DNA from: an uncultured Eggerthellaceae bacterium
Lineage (GTDB): Bacteria; Actinomycetota; Coriobacteriia; Coriobacteriales; Eggerthellaceae
NCBI GenBank assembly: GCA_910584145.1
Contig: CAJTXX010000011.1
Location: 1 to 52,386, forward strand
Direction of reading: 5' to 3'
DNA: 52,386 bases
This document shows positions 7,829 through 15,840 of the stretch, one piece after another (the stretch's first letter is position 1; every line of letters begins with the position of its first letter). Under the pieces are notes generated by a model that was not told where the DNA came from, ran no database searches, and saw nothing but the letters and a program-made list of their open reading frames with translations. A program made the position numbers and the translations under genes.

Positions 7829-8836
7829 CTAAAGCGCCAGTGCGTAGACTTGGCCGGCTCCGTAGAGGTTGCCGAAGAGGTATTTGGTGGTGGCGGATTC
7901 CTCGGCTATGTAGACGCGGTCGTCGTGCCATTCGATGCCCTCGGTCATGGGCGGGGCGGTTATGTCGGACACGAGGTTGGTGCTATCGAGCATGTACAGC
8001 GGCACTTCGCGACCATCGGCGGTGAAGGAGCCGTCGGTGAGGGCCTTGGTCGGATCGTACACCAGGATGTGCGACGACGCCAGACCATATGACTGCGACA
8101 GCGCGATGCCGCCGCCCGGCACCTCGCAGATGCCCTGGATGCGCTCGGGGATGGAATACACCAGCGCGGCCTGCTCCTCGTAGCCGAACGGCGCTTCGGC
8201 GCTGGCCAGATAGCCGTAGACCACCGCGGGATTCGTGCTGCCGTCGGCAGTTCGCAGCCGGTGGTGCGCGGGCGTTTCGTAGTTGCCCGCCCGGTAGAAG
8301 TTGCCAAGGTACATCACGTCGTCTTCGATGTTCAGGAATGCGGGCGAGAACTCGAGCGACCGCTCGGCTGCGGCTCGCACGGTGCCGCCATCGGGGGCAT
8401 CCGCCACGTCGGCCAGGTCGAATACGAGCAGCCCCTCGTCTTGCGTCAGGAACAGGTGCGCCGCATCCGAGGTGATGCCCGAGCCGTGGCCGGTGTAGGT
8501 GCTGCCATCGGGCAGTTGCACGGTGATGCGCTGCGTCGAGCCGTCGGGCATGCGCTTATAGATGGGCGATGGCTCGCCTTCGCCCACATAGCCGCTGAAC
8601 AGCCAGATGTCGCGTCCTTCCACATGGTCGAGGTCTTGGGGGATGAACCCTTCGGCCAGCCCCGGGATGGGGAATACGGGCTCGGCATCGTCGTAGAACT
8701 GGCTGTATGCGATGCGCACGTACGCGTTCACCGCGATGAGCGCCACCACGGCGAGCGCCGCCAAGGCACCCAGCGCGATCAGCACGATGCGCAACGGGCG
8801 CGGCGAGCGGCGGCGTTCAGCTCGGGTGGCTTGCAT
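7829..8836 (-). CDS. Membrane-anchored extracytoplasmic beta-propeller-like protein, function unknown
   Basis: A 335-residue protein. Residues 1-16 are basic, residues 17-40 form one hydrophobic segment (IVLIALGALAALAVVALIAV), and the rest is soluble, so it is probably anchored with the bulk outside the cytoplasm. The soluble part has repeated aromatic and Gly/Asp-rich strand patterns (DIWLFSGYVG, HLFLTQDEGLLVFDL, VMYLGNFYRAGN, HILVYDPTKAL, VYIAEESATTKY) suggesting a beta-propeller fold. I recognise no catalytic motif. It starts 12 bases after the rubredoxin stop on the same strand, so the two may share a transcript, but nothing links their functions. The downstream region turns AT-rich. Confidence 0.75.
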   Translation of the reverse strand: MQATRAERRRSPRPLRIVLIALGALAALAVVALIAVNAYVRIAYSQFYDDAEPVFPIPGLAEGFIPQDLDHVEGRDIWLFSGYVGEGEPSPIYKRMPDGSTQRITVQLPDGSTYTGHGSGITSDAAHLFLTQDEGLLVFDLADVADAPDGGTVRAAAERSLEFSPAFLNIEDDVMYLGNFYRAGNYETPAHHRLRTADGSTNPAVVYGYLASAEAPFGYEEQAALVYSIPERIQGICEVPGGGIALSQSYGLASSHILVYDPTKALTDGSFTADGREVPLYMLDSTNLVSDITAPPMTEGIEWHDDRVYIAEESATTKYLFGNLYGAGQVYALAL

Positions 8837-8848
8837 AGCGAGGATAGC

Positions 8849-9010
8849 TTAGTCGGCGGGCGAGAAATCGTCCTTGCCAACGCCGCAGATGGGGCATACC
8901 CAATCCTCCGGGATATCCTCGAACGCGGTGCCGGGGGCTATGCCGCCATCGGGGTCGCCCACAGCCGGGTCGTAGACGTATCCGCACACATCGCAAACGT
9001 ACTTCTGCAT
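8849..9010 (-). CDS. Rubredoxin
   Basis: A 53-residue rubredoxin from the ATG ending at 9010, preceded by GAAGGAG. The two iron-binding motifs are complete: CDVCGY near residues 5-10 and CPICGVGK near 38-45, with the usual YDPAVGDPDGGI and EDWVCPICG surroundings. It is a small cytoplasmic one-iron electron carrier; in anaerobes it commonly serves superoxide reductase, rubrerythrin or flavodiiron proteins for oxygen and peroxide defence. No such partner is adjacent. The following gene on the same strand is a membrane-anchored propeller-like protein. An extended start at 9061 would add 17 residues that do not resemble the family. Confidence 0.96.
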   Translation of the reverse strand: MQKYVCDVCGYVYDPAVGDPDGGIAPGTAFEDIPEDWVCPICGVGKDDFSPAD

Positions 9011-9129
9011 GATGCACTCCTTCTCGTCGCGCAGCGAAGACCCGCTGCTTGTGCAGACCATAGTGCCACGGCGATGCGCAGGCAGCGGACCTGGCAGGCG
9101 CAGTGTAGGGAAAGCGTTTCTTGGCGCGG

Positions 9130-10473
9130 CTACTCGCCCTCTTCGAGCAGGCGCGCTTCCTCGAAGGCGGCCTTCATCGTGGGGTTGCCGCGGGTCAGGC
9201 GCTTCACTGTCAGGCCGTCCAGCTTCTTGTTCGCTTGCTGTAGGTTGCGGTCGGAGCTGGTCAGCTCTTCTTTGATCTTCTCCAGCTTCTTTATGGTGGC
9301 TTCGATATCTTTGATGGCGCTCTGGAATTTGCGGCTGGCCAGGTCGCAGTTGCGGTCGAACCCGGTCTTGAAGCTCTCCAGCGACTGCTCGAAGTTCGTC
9401 ACGTCCACGTTCTGCTGGCGCATCTCGGCGAGCTGGTTGCGGTAGTCGAGCGACCTCAGGGCGGCATTGCGCAGCAGCGTTATCATGGGGATGAAGAACG
9501 CCGGACGTATGACGTACATCTTCTCGTAGCCCGACAGGTAGCTGACATCTGCGATGCCGGTGTTGTAGAAGTCGTTGTCGCGCTCTAGCAGCGATACCAT
9601 CACGGCGTACTCGCAGCCTTTCGCGCGGCGGTCGTGGTCGAGCTTCTTGAAGTGGTCCTCGTTGCGCTTCTTGCGCGTGGATTCGTCGGCTTCGGTCTTC
9701 ATCTCGAACATGATGGAGATGACCTCGTCGCCGTTCTCGTCCAGCTCGCGGTAGATGTAGTCGCCCTTGGTGCCCTCGGAGGCGTCGTTGTCCTTGCCGA
9801 ACTGGGCGTTCTGGAAGGCGGTGGCGCGCAGCTTGTTGAACTCGTTCTCGCAGTGCTGCTCTAGGCTCTCGCCGAGCAGCTTGACGGTCGTCTCGGCACG
9901 CATGTGGCGCATGTCCTCTATCTCGCGCTCGCGCGTGGCGATGATGTCGTCTTTCGCTTGCAGCTTCGCCGTCAGCTCTATCTGGTGCGCAGCGTTCGCG
10001 CGCTCGGCGTCGGCCTGCTGGCGCTCGATCTGCATGGCGAGCTCATCGCGCTCGCGCTCGAGCGCGCGGTGCGCCTCAGCTGCCGCTGCTTCGGCTGCCT
10101 GCACGGCGAGCTGTCTCTGCGCATCTGCCTGGGCGACCTGTGCTTCCAGCTTCTGCGCGAGGCCGGCCGCCTCCTGCTTCGCCCTCTCGACGGCGAGCTG
10201 TCTCTCGGCATCGAGCCGTTCGGCCTGCGAGGCCAGCTCCTGCCGCAGCGCCGCAAGCTCCCGCTCGGCCTGCTGGCGCTCGGCGGCCTCTTCGGCGCGC
10301 AGCTTCTCGAGCGCGGCTTCTTGGCGCGCCTTCGCCGTCTCTTCGAGCGTTTCGGCTTGGCGCTCCATCTCGCGCCGGAATTCCTTGTCGCGCACCTGCT
10401 TCACGATGTCGGCATAGCCGCTCTCGTCAACAGTGAACACTTCGCCGCATTTGGGGCATTTGATCTGATTCAT
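9130..10473 (-). CDS. DUF2130 coiled-coil protein with N-terminal zinc ribbon
   Basis: A 447-residue protein from the ATG ending at 10473, with GGAAAGG upstream; an earlier ATG at 10509 would add 12 residues before the conserved MNQIKCPKCGEVF start. Residues 5-10 hold one CxxC pair, typical of a half zinc finger. Residues about 35-205 are a very charged Ala/Glu/Arg/Gln-rich coiled coil. The C-terminal part is the DUF2130 domain, including GDYIYRE, ISIMFEMKTEAD, KKRNEDHFKKLD and the MVSLLERDNDFYN stretch. That core resembles restriction-endonuclease-like folds, and a nucleic-acid role has been suggested for the family, but its function is not established. It appears to be a single-gene unit. 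Confidence 0.85.
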   Translation of the reverse strand: MNQIKCPKCGEVFTVDESGYADIVKQVRDKEFRREMERQAETLEETAKARQEAALEKLRAEEAAERQQAERELAALRQELASQAERLDAERQLAVERAKQEAAGLAQKLEAQVAQADAQRQLAVQAAEAAAAEAHRALERERDELAMQIERQQADAERANAAHQIELTAKLQAKDDIIATREREIEDMRHMRAETTVKLLGESLEQHCENEFNKLRATAFQNAQFGKDNDASEGTKGDYIYRELDENGDEVISIMFEMKTEADESTRKKRNEDHFKKLDHDRRAKGCEYAVMVSLLERDNDFYNTGIADVSYLSGYEKMYVIRPAFFIPMITLLRNAALRSLDYRNQLAEMRQQNVDVTNFEQSLESFKTGFDRNCDLASRKFQSAIKDIEATIKKLEKIKEELTSSDRNLQQANKKLDGLTVKRLTRGNPTMKAAFEEARLLEEGE

Positions 10474-10816
10474 GTGGGACCTTTCCGGGGTTTTCTCTGA
10501 TTCTCTCATTCTTTTGGAGCAAAAACCCCACTAGTAGACGACTTAGGGAGAAATGCTCATGTTCTTCGGCAGTGTGCTGCGAGGGAATCGCAGGTAGGGC
10601 TCGTGAACAATCCTGTCGGAAAGGGGAGGTTGTCGAGAACTCGTCTATTCGCGGCATTTTTCTGCCATAGTTGGGTGAAAATCAAGCATTTCGGGTCCTG
10701 CGCGCGTTATAGCCCTGGTCGGTTGCGGAAGCGGAGCGAGTATGGAGATGGAGCACGGAAGAGAGGCGCGGGAGCGGGCGGGAAGCGCTCTCTGCGTCAC
10801 TCAGCTGTGCTGTCCG
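10474..10816. other. 343-bp gene-free region upstream of the DUF2130 gene
   Basis: No gene is supported here. Frames crossing this region run into the DUF6320 gene on the wrong strand. It should contain the DUF2130 promoter (reading leftward) and the end of the three-gene operon that stops at 10817. I see no clear terminator hairpin with a T tract and no repeats. Confidence 0.4.
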
Positions 10817-11473
10817 TTATGCCGAGAACAGCTTGCGCGCCTCTTCGGCGGATTGCTTGCGCGCGAATGCCAACAGCAGGATGCCCAGTACCACGGCGGC
10901 TCCCGCGTCGATGAAAGCAGGTACTGGCCAGTCGGTCAGGCCGAGGAGCACGAATGCGAGGGGCGCCACGCCGATGACCAGGTTGTACAGCAAGTATTTG
11001 GCATACCCCGACACGAACATGGTGCGATACACGGCCAGCAGCATCGTATTCAGCACGATGGCCGCCGTGCTGATGAGCGGGATGGCATACGTGGTGACGG
11101 CGGTGCTTCCGGTGCCGACGAACCACAGCGCCGCTACGCCCAAGAGCAGCAGGAAGTACCGCTCTAGTATGCGCAGGAAATCGGGCGAGTGCACGATGAC
11201 ATTGCGCAGGAAGAGATAGCTGATGGCGAGCGCCGCGCTGAGGGCGGCGATGCCCAGCGCATGCGCACCCGCCGCGATGCCGCCGATGATGGCGACGGCG
11301 ATGCAGGCGAGCGTTGCAGCGGCCAGCAGGCGCCGCGCCAGCTTGCTCGTGCGCTCCACCTCGCTTACCGGGAAGGCTGCCGGCACGGCGTCGCCATGGA
11401 GCGCATGCCCGCAGAGAGGGCAGCGCGAGAGGTCGCCCGAGAAGCTTACCTCGCACTCAGCGCATCGGCGCAT
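10817..11473 (-). CDS. DUF6320-like zinc-ribbon membrane protein
   Basis: A 218-residue protein with an N-terminal zinc ribbon formed by CAECEVSF (residues 4-11) and CPLCGHAL (18-25), followed by five or six transmembrane segments beginning near residue 49 and ending near residue 205. The layout matches proteins I know as DUF6320, found next to condensation-like acyltransferases. Its start overlaps the end of the upstream acyltransferase gene by 17 bases, so the two are translationally coupled. Function is unknown; the zinc ribbon probably serves protein contact at the cytoplasmic face. It is the last gene of a three-gene minus-strand operon. Confidence 0.75.
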   Translation of the reverse strand: MRRCAECEVSFSGDLSRCPLCGHALHGDAVPAAFPVSEVERTSKLARRLLAAATLACIAVAIIGGIAAGAHALGIAALSAALAISYLFLRNVIVHSPDFLRILERYFLLLLGVAALWFVGTGSTAVTTYAIPLISTAAIVLNTMLLAVYRTMFVSGYAKYLLYNLVIGVAPLAFVLLGLTDWPVPAFIDAGAAVVLGILLLAFARKQSAEEARKLFSA

Positions 11474-12800
11474 GGCCAGCCTCCTTCTGCCGCGTCTCGG
11501 CCAGCTGCCGCACGGTCTCCTCGAACTGCGCGCTGCGCAGGTCGCGCCCGATAGCGGCGCTGTCCTTGTTCAGGTTGATATGCCCCGCTATGCCCAGCCG
11601 CGAGAAGGTGCGGCAGAATTCGCGCACCACCTCCAAGTTGCAGAACACCGTGGAGATGCCGATGCTCAGATCGTCATCGAAGGTGCATATCAGGAAATTC
11701 AGGTCGTTCGTGGAGGTCATCAGGTTCACGTTGCGCACGTAACCGTCGGTGCACCCGTCGAAGGAGATGCGCCCCAAGCTGGACACGGCACTGGTTATGT
11801 CGCGCGCTGCCACCCGCGCGCCCAGCTCCAGCGCCAGGTCTTTCAGGAACAGCGGCGCCATGCGCAGAAACGGGCTCTTCTCCAACTGTATCATGCGGTT
11901 CATGCGCCGCTCGAGCTGCTCGGGGCGCACAGCGTCTTTGATCTGCTCCTGCACCGAGCGGGCGATATCCGCGAGCGGCACCGGCTCTTCGCGCGGCACG
12001 TGCACCACCGTGGCCAGGCCGAAGAAGTTGCGCATCGTGTCCGACTCGAAGAACTGCCGCAGGTCGACCGGCACCGTCAGGCGGATGGGACGGTCGAGCT
12101 CCTTTTCGGGCATGGTGGCCCGCAGCGCCCTGATGACAGCCGCTATGACGAGCGACGTCAGGCTGACGCCCATCTCCCGCGCAACGGCCAGCACCGCTGC
12201 GGCCGACAGATGGTATTCCAGGTACGTCGGGTTGCTGTGGTCGCGCAGCCCGCGGATGCGATACGCCCGCTGAGAAGGGGTGGAGCCGGCCTTGCGCCGC
12301 TCGTAGTGCTTCGAGAATCCGTCTTCGTTGTAGAGCGGCTCGCCGCCGCCTTCGCCGCCAGCGCGCATGCTCTCGCATATCGCCCCATAGCGCTCCTCCA
12401 CATACGATTGCACCAGCACGCGGAAGAAGCCCAGCGTGCCGCGGCCATCCGAGATCATATGCGACACTTCCAGGTTCATGCGGTCGCGGAAATAGCTGAC
12501 GCGGAACAGCGTGCTGCGCGGGCCGGCATACAGGCCGAAGCAGATGGGCGCGTTCTCCGGCTGCACGCGCGGGGCGGTGGCGGCGGGTTCCAGATAGTGC
12601 CAGAAGAACCCGCTGCGCAGGCTCACGTTGAAGCCGGGGAAGCGCTCTATCGTGCGGTCGAGCGCTCGTTGCAGCGCCAGGGGGTCTATCTCGTCGGCCA
12701 TCTCGGCCGAGAAACGGAACACGGTCTGCCGCGCTCCGGCGGCTTCGGCGGCGTAGAATTTCCCTACGTTGTCTAGTCGGTACCAAGAAGCTCTAGCCAT
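11457..12800 (-). CDS. Condensation-domain-like acyltransferase (alcohol acetyltransferase/wax-synthase type)
   Basis: A 447-residue protein of the chloramphenicol-acetyltransferase/condensation superfamily. The active-site motif HxxxD appears as HMISDGRG, with His114 and Asp118. Other family-like features are the N-terminal DPLALQRALDRTIERFPGFNVSL and a C-terminal structural segment containing SSLGRISF. Such enzymes join an acyl thioester to an alcohol or amine; the substrates cannot be read from sequence. It overlaps the upstream alpha/beta hydrolase by 28 bases and the downstream DUF6320 gene by 17 bases, so all three are likely made together and act on one pathway, perhaps a membrane lipid or ester. 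No signal peptide is present. Confidence 0.8.
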   Translation of the reverse strand: MARASWYRLDNVGKFYAAEAAGARQTVFRFSAEMADEIDPLALQRALDRTIERFPGFNVSLRSGFFWHYLEPAATAPRVQPENAPICFGLYAGPRSTLFRVSYFRDRMNLEVSHMISDGRGTLGFFRVLVQSYVEERYGAICESMRAGGEGGGEPLYNEDGFSKHYERRKAGSTPSQRAYRIRGLRDHSNPTYLEYHLSAAAVLAVAREMGVSLTSLVIAAVIRALRATMPEKELDRPIRLTVPVDLRQFFESDTMRNFFGLATVVHVPREEPVPLADIARSVQEQIKDAVRPEQLERRMNRMIQLEKSPFLRMAPLFLKDLALELGARVAARDITSAVSSLGRISFDGCTDGYVRNVNLMTSTNDLNFLICTFDDDLSIGISTVFCNLEVVREFCRTFSRLGIAGHINLNKDSAAIGRDLRSAQFEETVRQLAETRQKEAGHAPMR

Positions 12801-13795
12801 GCCGCGTTTCCCCCGCCCGGCAGCTCGTCTCCATCAAGGAAGTGCTTCATTATAGTGTACGTGTCTCGCACCAAGCTGAACACCGAGGGGTAGAGGAAAT
12901 ATCCGTGCACGCCGTCGATCACGCGGAAGCACTCCACCTGGTTGCCGTCGGCTTGGAGGCGGGCGGCGTATGCTTCGCCCTCGTCGCGCAGCGGGCAGTA
13001 TTCGGCCGATATGACCAGCGTGCGCGGTTGCTGCGACAGATCGTCGGCGATGAGCGGCGCGAAATACGGGCTCTCCATGTCGGCGAGGCTCGACAGGTAC
13101 ATGTCGACATACCCCACGATCTCCTCGCGCGTGAGCAGATAGTCCTCTCCGTTGTCGCGCACCGAGTCGAAGATGGTGGTGGGGCTGTGGTCGTCATACA
13201 CCAGCGGGTAGAGCAGCATCTGCGTTTGCGGCTGGAATTCGCCGCGGTCGCGCGCCATCAGCGACACAGCCGCTGCTAGATTGCCGCCGGCGCTGTCGCC
13301 GAACAGCACGATGTGCTCGGGGTCGACGTCGTAGAGCAGCGTGCCCGCGAACAGCTGGCGCGCCACCTCGTAGCAGTCTTCGAGCGCCGTGGGGAACTTA
13401 TGCTCGGGCGCGCGCCGGTAGTCCACCGACACCACGCGCCTCTCCAGCCGCAGCGCGGTGCGCATGCAGGCGTCAGAGTAGAAGTCGACGTCGCCATTCG
13501 CCCAGCCGCCGCCGTGGAAGAACAGGATGGTGCCGCGGAAGTCGTCGTTCACGTGCAGCCCGTTGCGCAGCGAGAAGTCGATATCGAGCGGCGTGAATAC
13601 CTTGAGCGGTATCTCGTAACCGTCGCGCGCGGTGGCGCTGATGCTGTCGATGCGGCAGCGGGGGCTCGCCAGCGTCAGCTTCGCGCTGGCGTCCTCGGCG
13701 TCGCGCTGCTGCTTGTAGGAATCTTGTATGCTCTCGCCTGCTTTCAGGCGGGTTATCAGCTTTATGGCGGCAAGGGCTGCTTTATTCAGCGGCAT
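12773..13795 (-). CDS. Alpha/beta hydrolase, hormone-sensitive-lipase family esterase
   Basis: A 340-residue esterase/lipase from the ATG ending at 13795, which has AGGAGGTG just upstream; a longer frame to 13918 would overlap the divergent gene and is rejected. The oxyanion-hole motif HGGG lies at 94-97, the nucleophile elbow GDSAGG at 166-171 (Ser168), and the late catalytic His sits in DGVHGYFLYP. These define the HSL/Aes type. It probably cleaves or transfers short acyl groups from an ester. It is the first gene of a tightly overlapping operon with an acyltransferase and a zinc-ribbon membrane protein, suggesting that deacylation and reacylation of one substrate are combined. Confidence 0.88.
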   Translation of the reverse strand: MPLNKAALAAIKLITRLKAGESIQDSYKQQRDAEDASAKLTLASPRCRIDSISATARDGYEIPLKVFTPLDIDFSLRNGLHVNDDFRGTILFFHGGGWANGDVDFYSDACMRTALRLERRVVSVDYRRAPEHKFPTALEDCYEVARQLFAGTLLYDVDPEHIVLFGDSAGGNLAAAVSLMARDRGEFQPQTQMLLYPLVYDDHSPTTIFDSVRDNGEDYLLTREEIVGYVDMYLSSLADMESPYFAPLIADDLSQQPRTLVISAEYCPLRDEGEAYAARLQADGNQVECFRVIDGVHGYFLYPSVFSLVRDTYTIMKHFLDGDELPGGGNAAWLELLGTD

Positions 13796-13916
13796 GTTCC
13801 CACCTCCTGTTGGGTACGTCGGGTCGGGTGCGTTCGGTGGATATAAAATAGCATCGAAACCGGCAGGCGCGTGCGCCTGAAAGCATTTCGCAACCGACCT
13901 GAATAGGAAAACGAAC

Positions 13917-15152
13917 ATGGCGAGCCAGAACGATCGACGCGTTTATGAGGACATACAGGCCGAAGGCCATCTGATCGATTCGAACATCCTGTCGCGCATC
14001 ATGAGCGGCATCGTGGAGCTCGACGGCGAATTCGAGGTGCTGTCGTTCGACATCGGCCGCGGCAACGAGAACCCCTCGACCATGAGCATGCGCGTATACG
14101 GGCGCGACGGGGCGCATCTGACCGAGATGCTGCGCCTGCTGCACGGCCTGGGCGTGGTGCCGGCGCACCCGGGCGACGTGAGCGTGGTGCCCGCGCCCGC
14201 CGATGGAGTGTTCCCCGAAGAGTTCTACGCGACCACCAACCTGGAGACGCTCGTGCGCATCGATGGGCTCTGGTACCCGGTGTGGGGCACCGAGATGGAC
14301 CTTGGCATCTGCGTCGATGTCGAGGCGAAGCGCGCGTGGGGCGTGCCCGTCTCGCAGGTGCGCGCGGGCGATCCCATCGCGGTGGGGCAGGTGGGCATCC
14401 GCGTCACCTCGCAGGAGCGTTTGCGTGAGAAGGAGGAGTTCGAGTTCATGAACTCCACCGCCAGCAGCGAGAAGCCGAAGGCCCAGATCATCCGCCAAGC
14501 TGCGACGCTGTTGCGCGAGGTGCGCGAAGCGGGGCAGGCCATCATCGCGGTGGTGGGGCCGGCGGTCATCCACACGGGGGCGGCCGAGCATTTGGAGCGG
14601 CTGGTGCGCGCGGGGTACGTGAGCGTGCTATTCGGCGGCAATGCGGTGGCCACGCACGATATCGAGTCGGCGCTGTACGGCACGTCGCTCGGCATCGACA
14701 TGGCTACGGGCATCCCAGTGCCGGGCGGGCACGAGCATCATCTGCGCGCCATCAATCGCATCCGCGCGTGCGGCAGCATCGGCCAGGCGGTGGAGCAGGG
14801 CGTGCTCACGAGCGGCCTGATGCATGCGATGGTGGAGACGGATACGCCGTTCGTGCTAGCGGGTTCCATCCGCGACGATGGCCCGCTGCCCGATGTCATA
14901 ACCGACACCATGAAGGCGCAAGAGGCTATGCGCATCTGGTGCCAGAAGGCCGGCGCCTGCCTGATGATGTCCACCATGCTGCACTCCATAGCCACGGGCA
15001 ACCTGCTGCCCGCCGCTGTCACCACCGTGTGCGTCGACATCAACCCGGCTGTGGTGACGAAGCTCTCCGACCGCGGCAGCTTCCAGACCATCGGCATCAT
15101 CACAGATATCGGCTTGTTCCTGAAGCTCCTCGCCGACGAGCTGGGCTGCTGA
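13917..15152 (+). CDS. TIGR00300-family protein (LOR/SDH conserved region; ornithine cyclodeaminase-like)
   Basis: A 411-residue protein matching the TIGR00300 family from end to end. The N-terminal part (about 1-130) has the LOR/SDH-type beta-rich domain with GHLIDSNILSRIMSGIVELDG; the C-terminal part is a dinucleotide-binding domain with VVGPAVIHTG, FGGNAVATHDIE and the SIRDDGPLPDVITDT stretch. Archaeal members and the C-terminal half of cyanobacterial AgrE/ArgZ convert ornithine to proline with release of ammonia, using NAD. I infer the same reaction here, with moderate certainty. The ATG at 13917 has AGGAAAAC upstream. It is transcribed away from the hydrolase operon with about 120 bases between. 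No arginine or proline genes are adjacent. Confidence 0.85.
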   Translation: MASQNDRRVYEDIQAEGHLIDSNILSRIMSGIVELDGEFEVLSFDIGRGNENPSTMSMRVYGRDGAHLTEMLRLLHGLGVVPAHPGDVSVVPAPADGVFPEEFYATTNLETLVRIDGLWYPVWGTEMDLGICVDVEAKRAWGVPVSQVRAGDPIAVGQVGIRVTSQERLREKEEFEFMNSTASSEKPKAQIIRQAATLLREVREAGQAIIAVVGPAVIHTGAAEHLERLVRAGYVSVLFGGNAVATHDIESALYGTSLGIDMATGIPVPGGHEHHLRAINRIRACGSIGQAVEQGVLTSGLMHAMVETDTPFVLAGSIRDDGPLPDVITDTMKAQEAMRIWCQKAGACLMMSTMLHSIATGNLLPAAVTTVCVDINPAVVTKLSDRGSFQTIGIITDIGLFLKLLADELGC

Positions 15153-15191
15153 TCGGGGCGAAGGGCGGGGGAGAGCTGTTCGGGGCTTGGT

Positions 15192-15482
15192 CTATCCGAG
15201 GCGGCGGTATACGTCTCGGCGGTGGCCGATGCGGAACAGCTCGATGGTGATGGTGCCATCGTCCACGATGCCGAGGATGCGGCAGGTGCCGAGCCGCCAG
15301 CGCCAGCCGTCGTCGACGCCTTGGAGCTTTTTGCAGCTCGGCAGGCTGACAGGGTTGCTGCTGCCTTCGAGCGTTTCTTTGATGTAGTTCTGGATGAGCT
15401 GCCGTGCTTTCGGTTCTATCGAGGCGAGCTGTTTCTCTGCTTGGCGCTTGATGATGACGTGATACCCCATATCATTCGCCAT
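15192..15482 (-). CDS. RelE/ParE-family toxin
   Basis: A 96-residue basic protein with the RelE/ParE layout: an N-terminal strand (YHVIIKRQAEKQL), a long helix (ARQLIQNYIKETLEG), then WRWRLGTCRILGIVDD and a C-terminal strand ending in FRIGHRRDVYRRLG. RelE toxins cut mRNA in the ribosome; which activity applies here is not known. The start overlaps the end of the antitoxin gene by 11 bases; an ATG at 15470 would remove the overlap and still give a full domain. The antitoxin-first order and overlap are typical of type II pairs. The pair fills the space between a metabolic gene and the LuxR gene. Confidence 0.88.
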   Translation of the reverse strand: MANDMGYHVIIKRQAEKQLASIEPKARQLIQNYIKETLEGSSNPVSLPSCKKLQGVDDGWRWRLGTCRILGIVDDGTITIELFRIGHRRDVYRRLG

Positions 15483-15705
15483 ATTTCTGGATGAACTCGT
15501 CGATGGTCATGCCAGTGTCGGTCTTGTCGGCGCGGCTCTTCTCCACGGCCAGCTTCAGGTCGTAGGCGTCCATCTCATCTTCGAGGCGCTCGAGCGTCCA
15601 CTGGCGCACTTGGGCGGAGAAGCTGTTGCCATTCAGCGCGGCGAACGAGCTTATCCATTCCTTCTCTTCCGGCTCGAAGCGGATAGCCGATGCTGCCATT
15701 GCCAT
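15472..15705 (-). CDS. RelB/DinJ-type antitoxin (DUF6290-like)
   Basis: A 77-residue protein directly upstream of the toxin gene. Residues 5-40 look like a ribbon-helix-helix DNA-binding unit: a short strand (SAIRFEPEEKEWISSFAALNG) followed by the helix SFSAQVRQWTLERLEDEM. The C-terminal tail (DKTDTGMTIDEFIQKYGE) is acidic and would wrap the toxin. As in other type II systems, it probably represses its own promoter alone or with the toxin. AT-rich sequence just upstream (15720-15760) probably holds that promoter. Confidence 0.85.
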   Translation of the reverse strand: MAMAASAIRFEPEEKEWISSFAALNGNSFSAQVRQWTLERLEDEMDAYDLKLAVEKSRADKTDTGMTIDEFIQKYGE

Positions 15706-15840
15706 GATGCACCTCGGTTCTGCGGTCGTGAAAAGCGTTTACAACGTATACGCATTATAGCACCGGGGCGCTTACAGGCGGAGAAGCGTTACCAGATGCA
15801 GACAAAACGCGCGGGAGGGAAGCCGCCGCATCTGCGGCTC

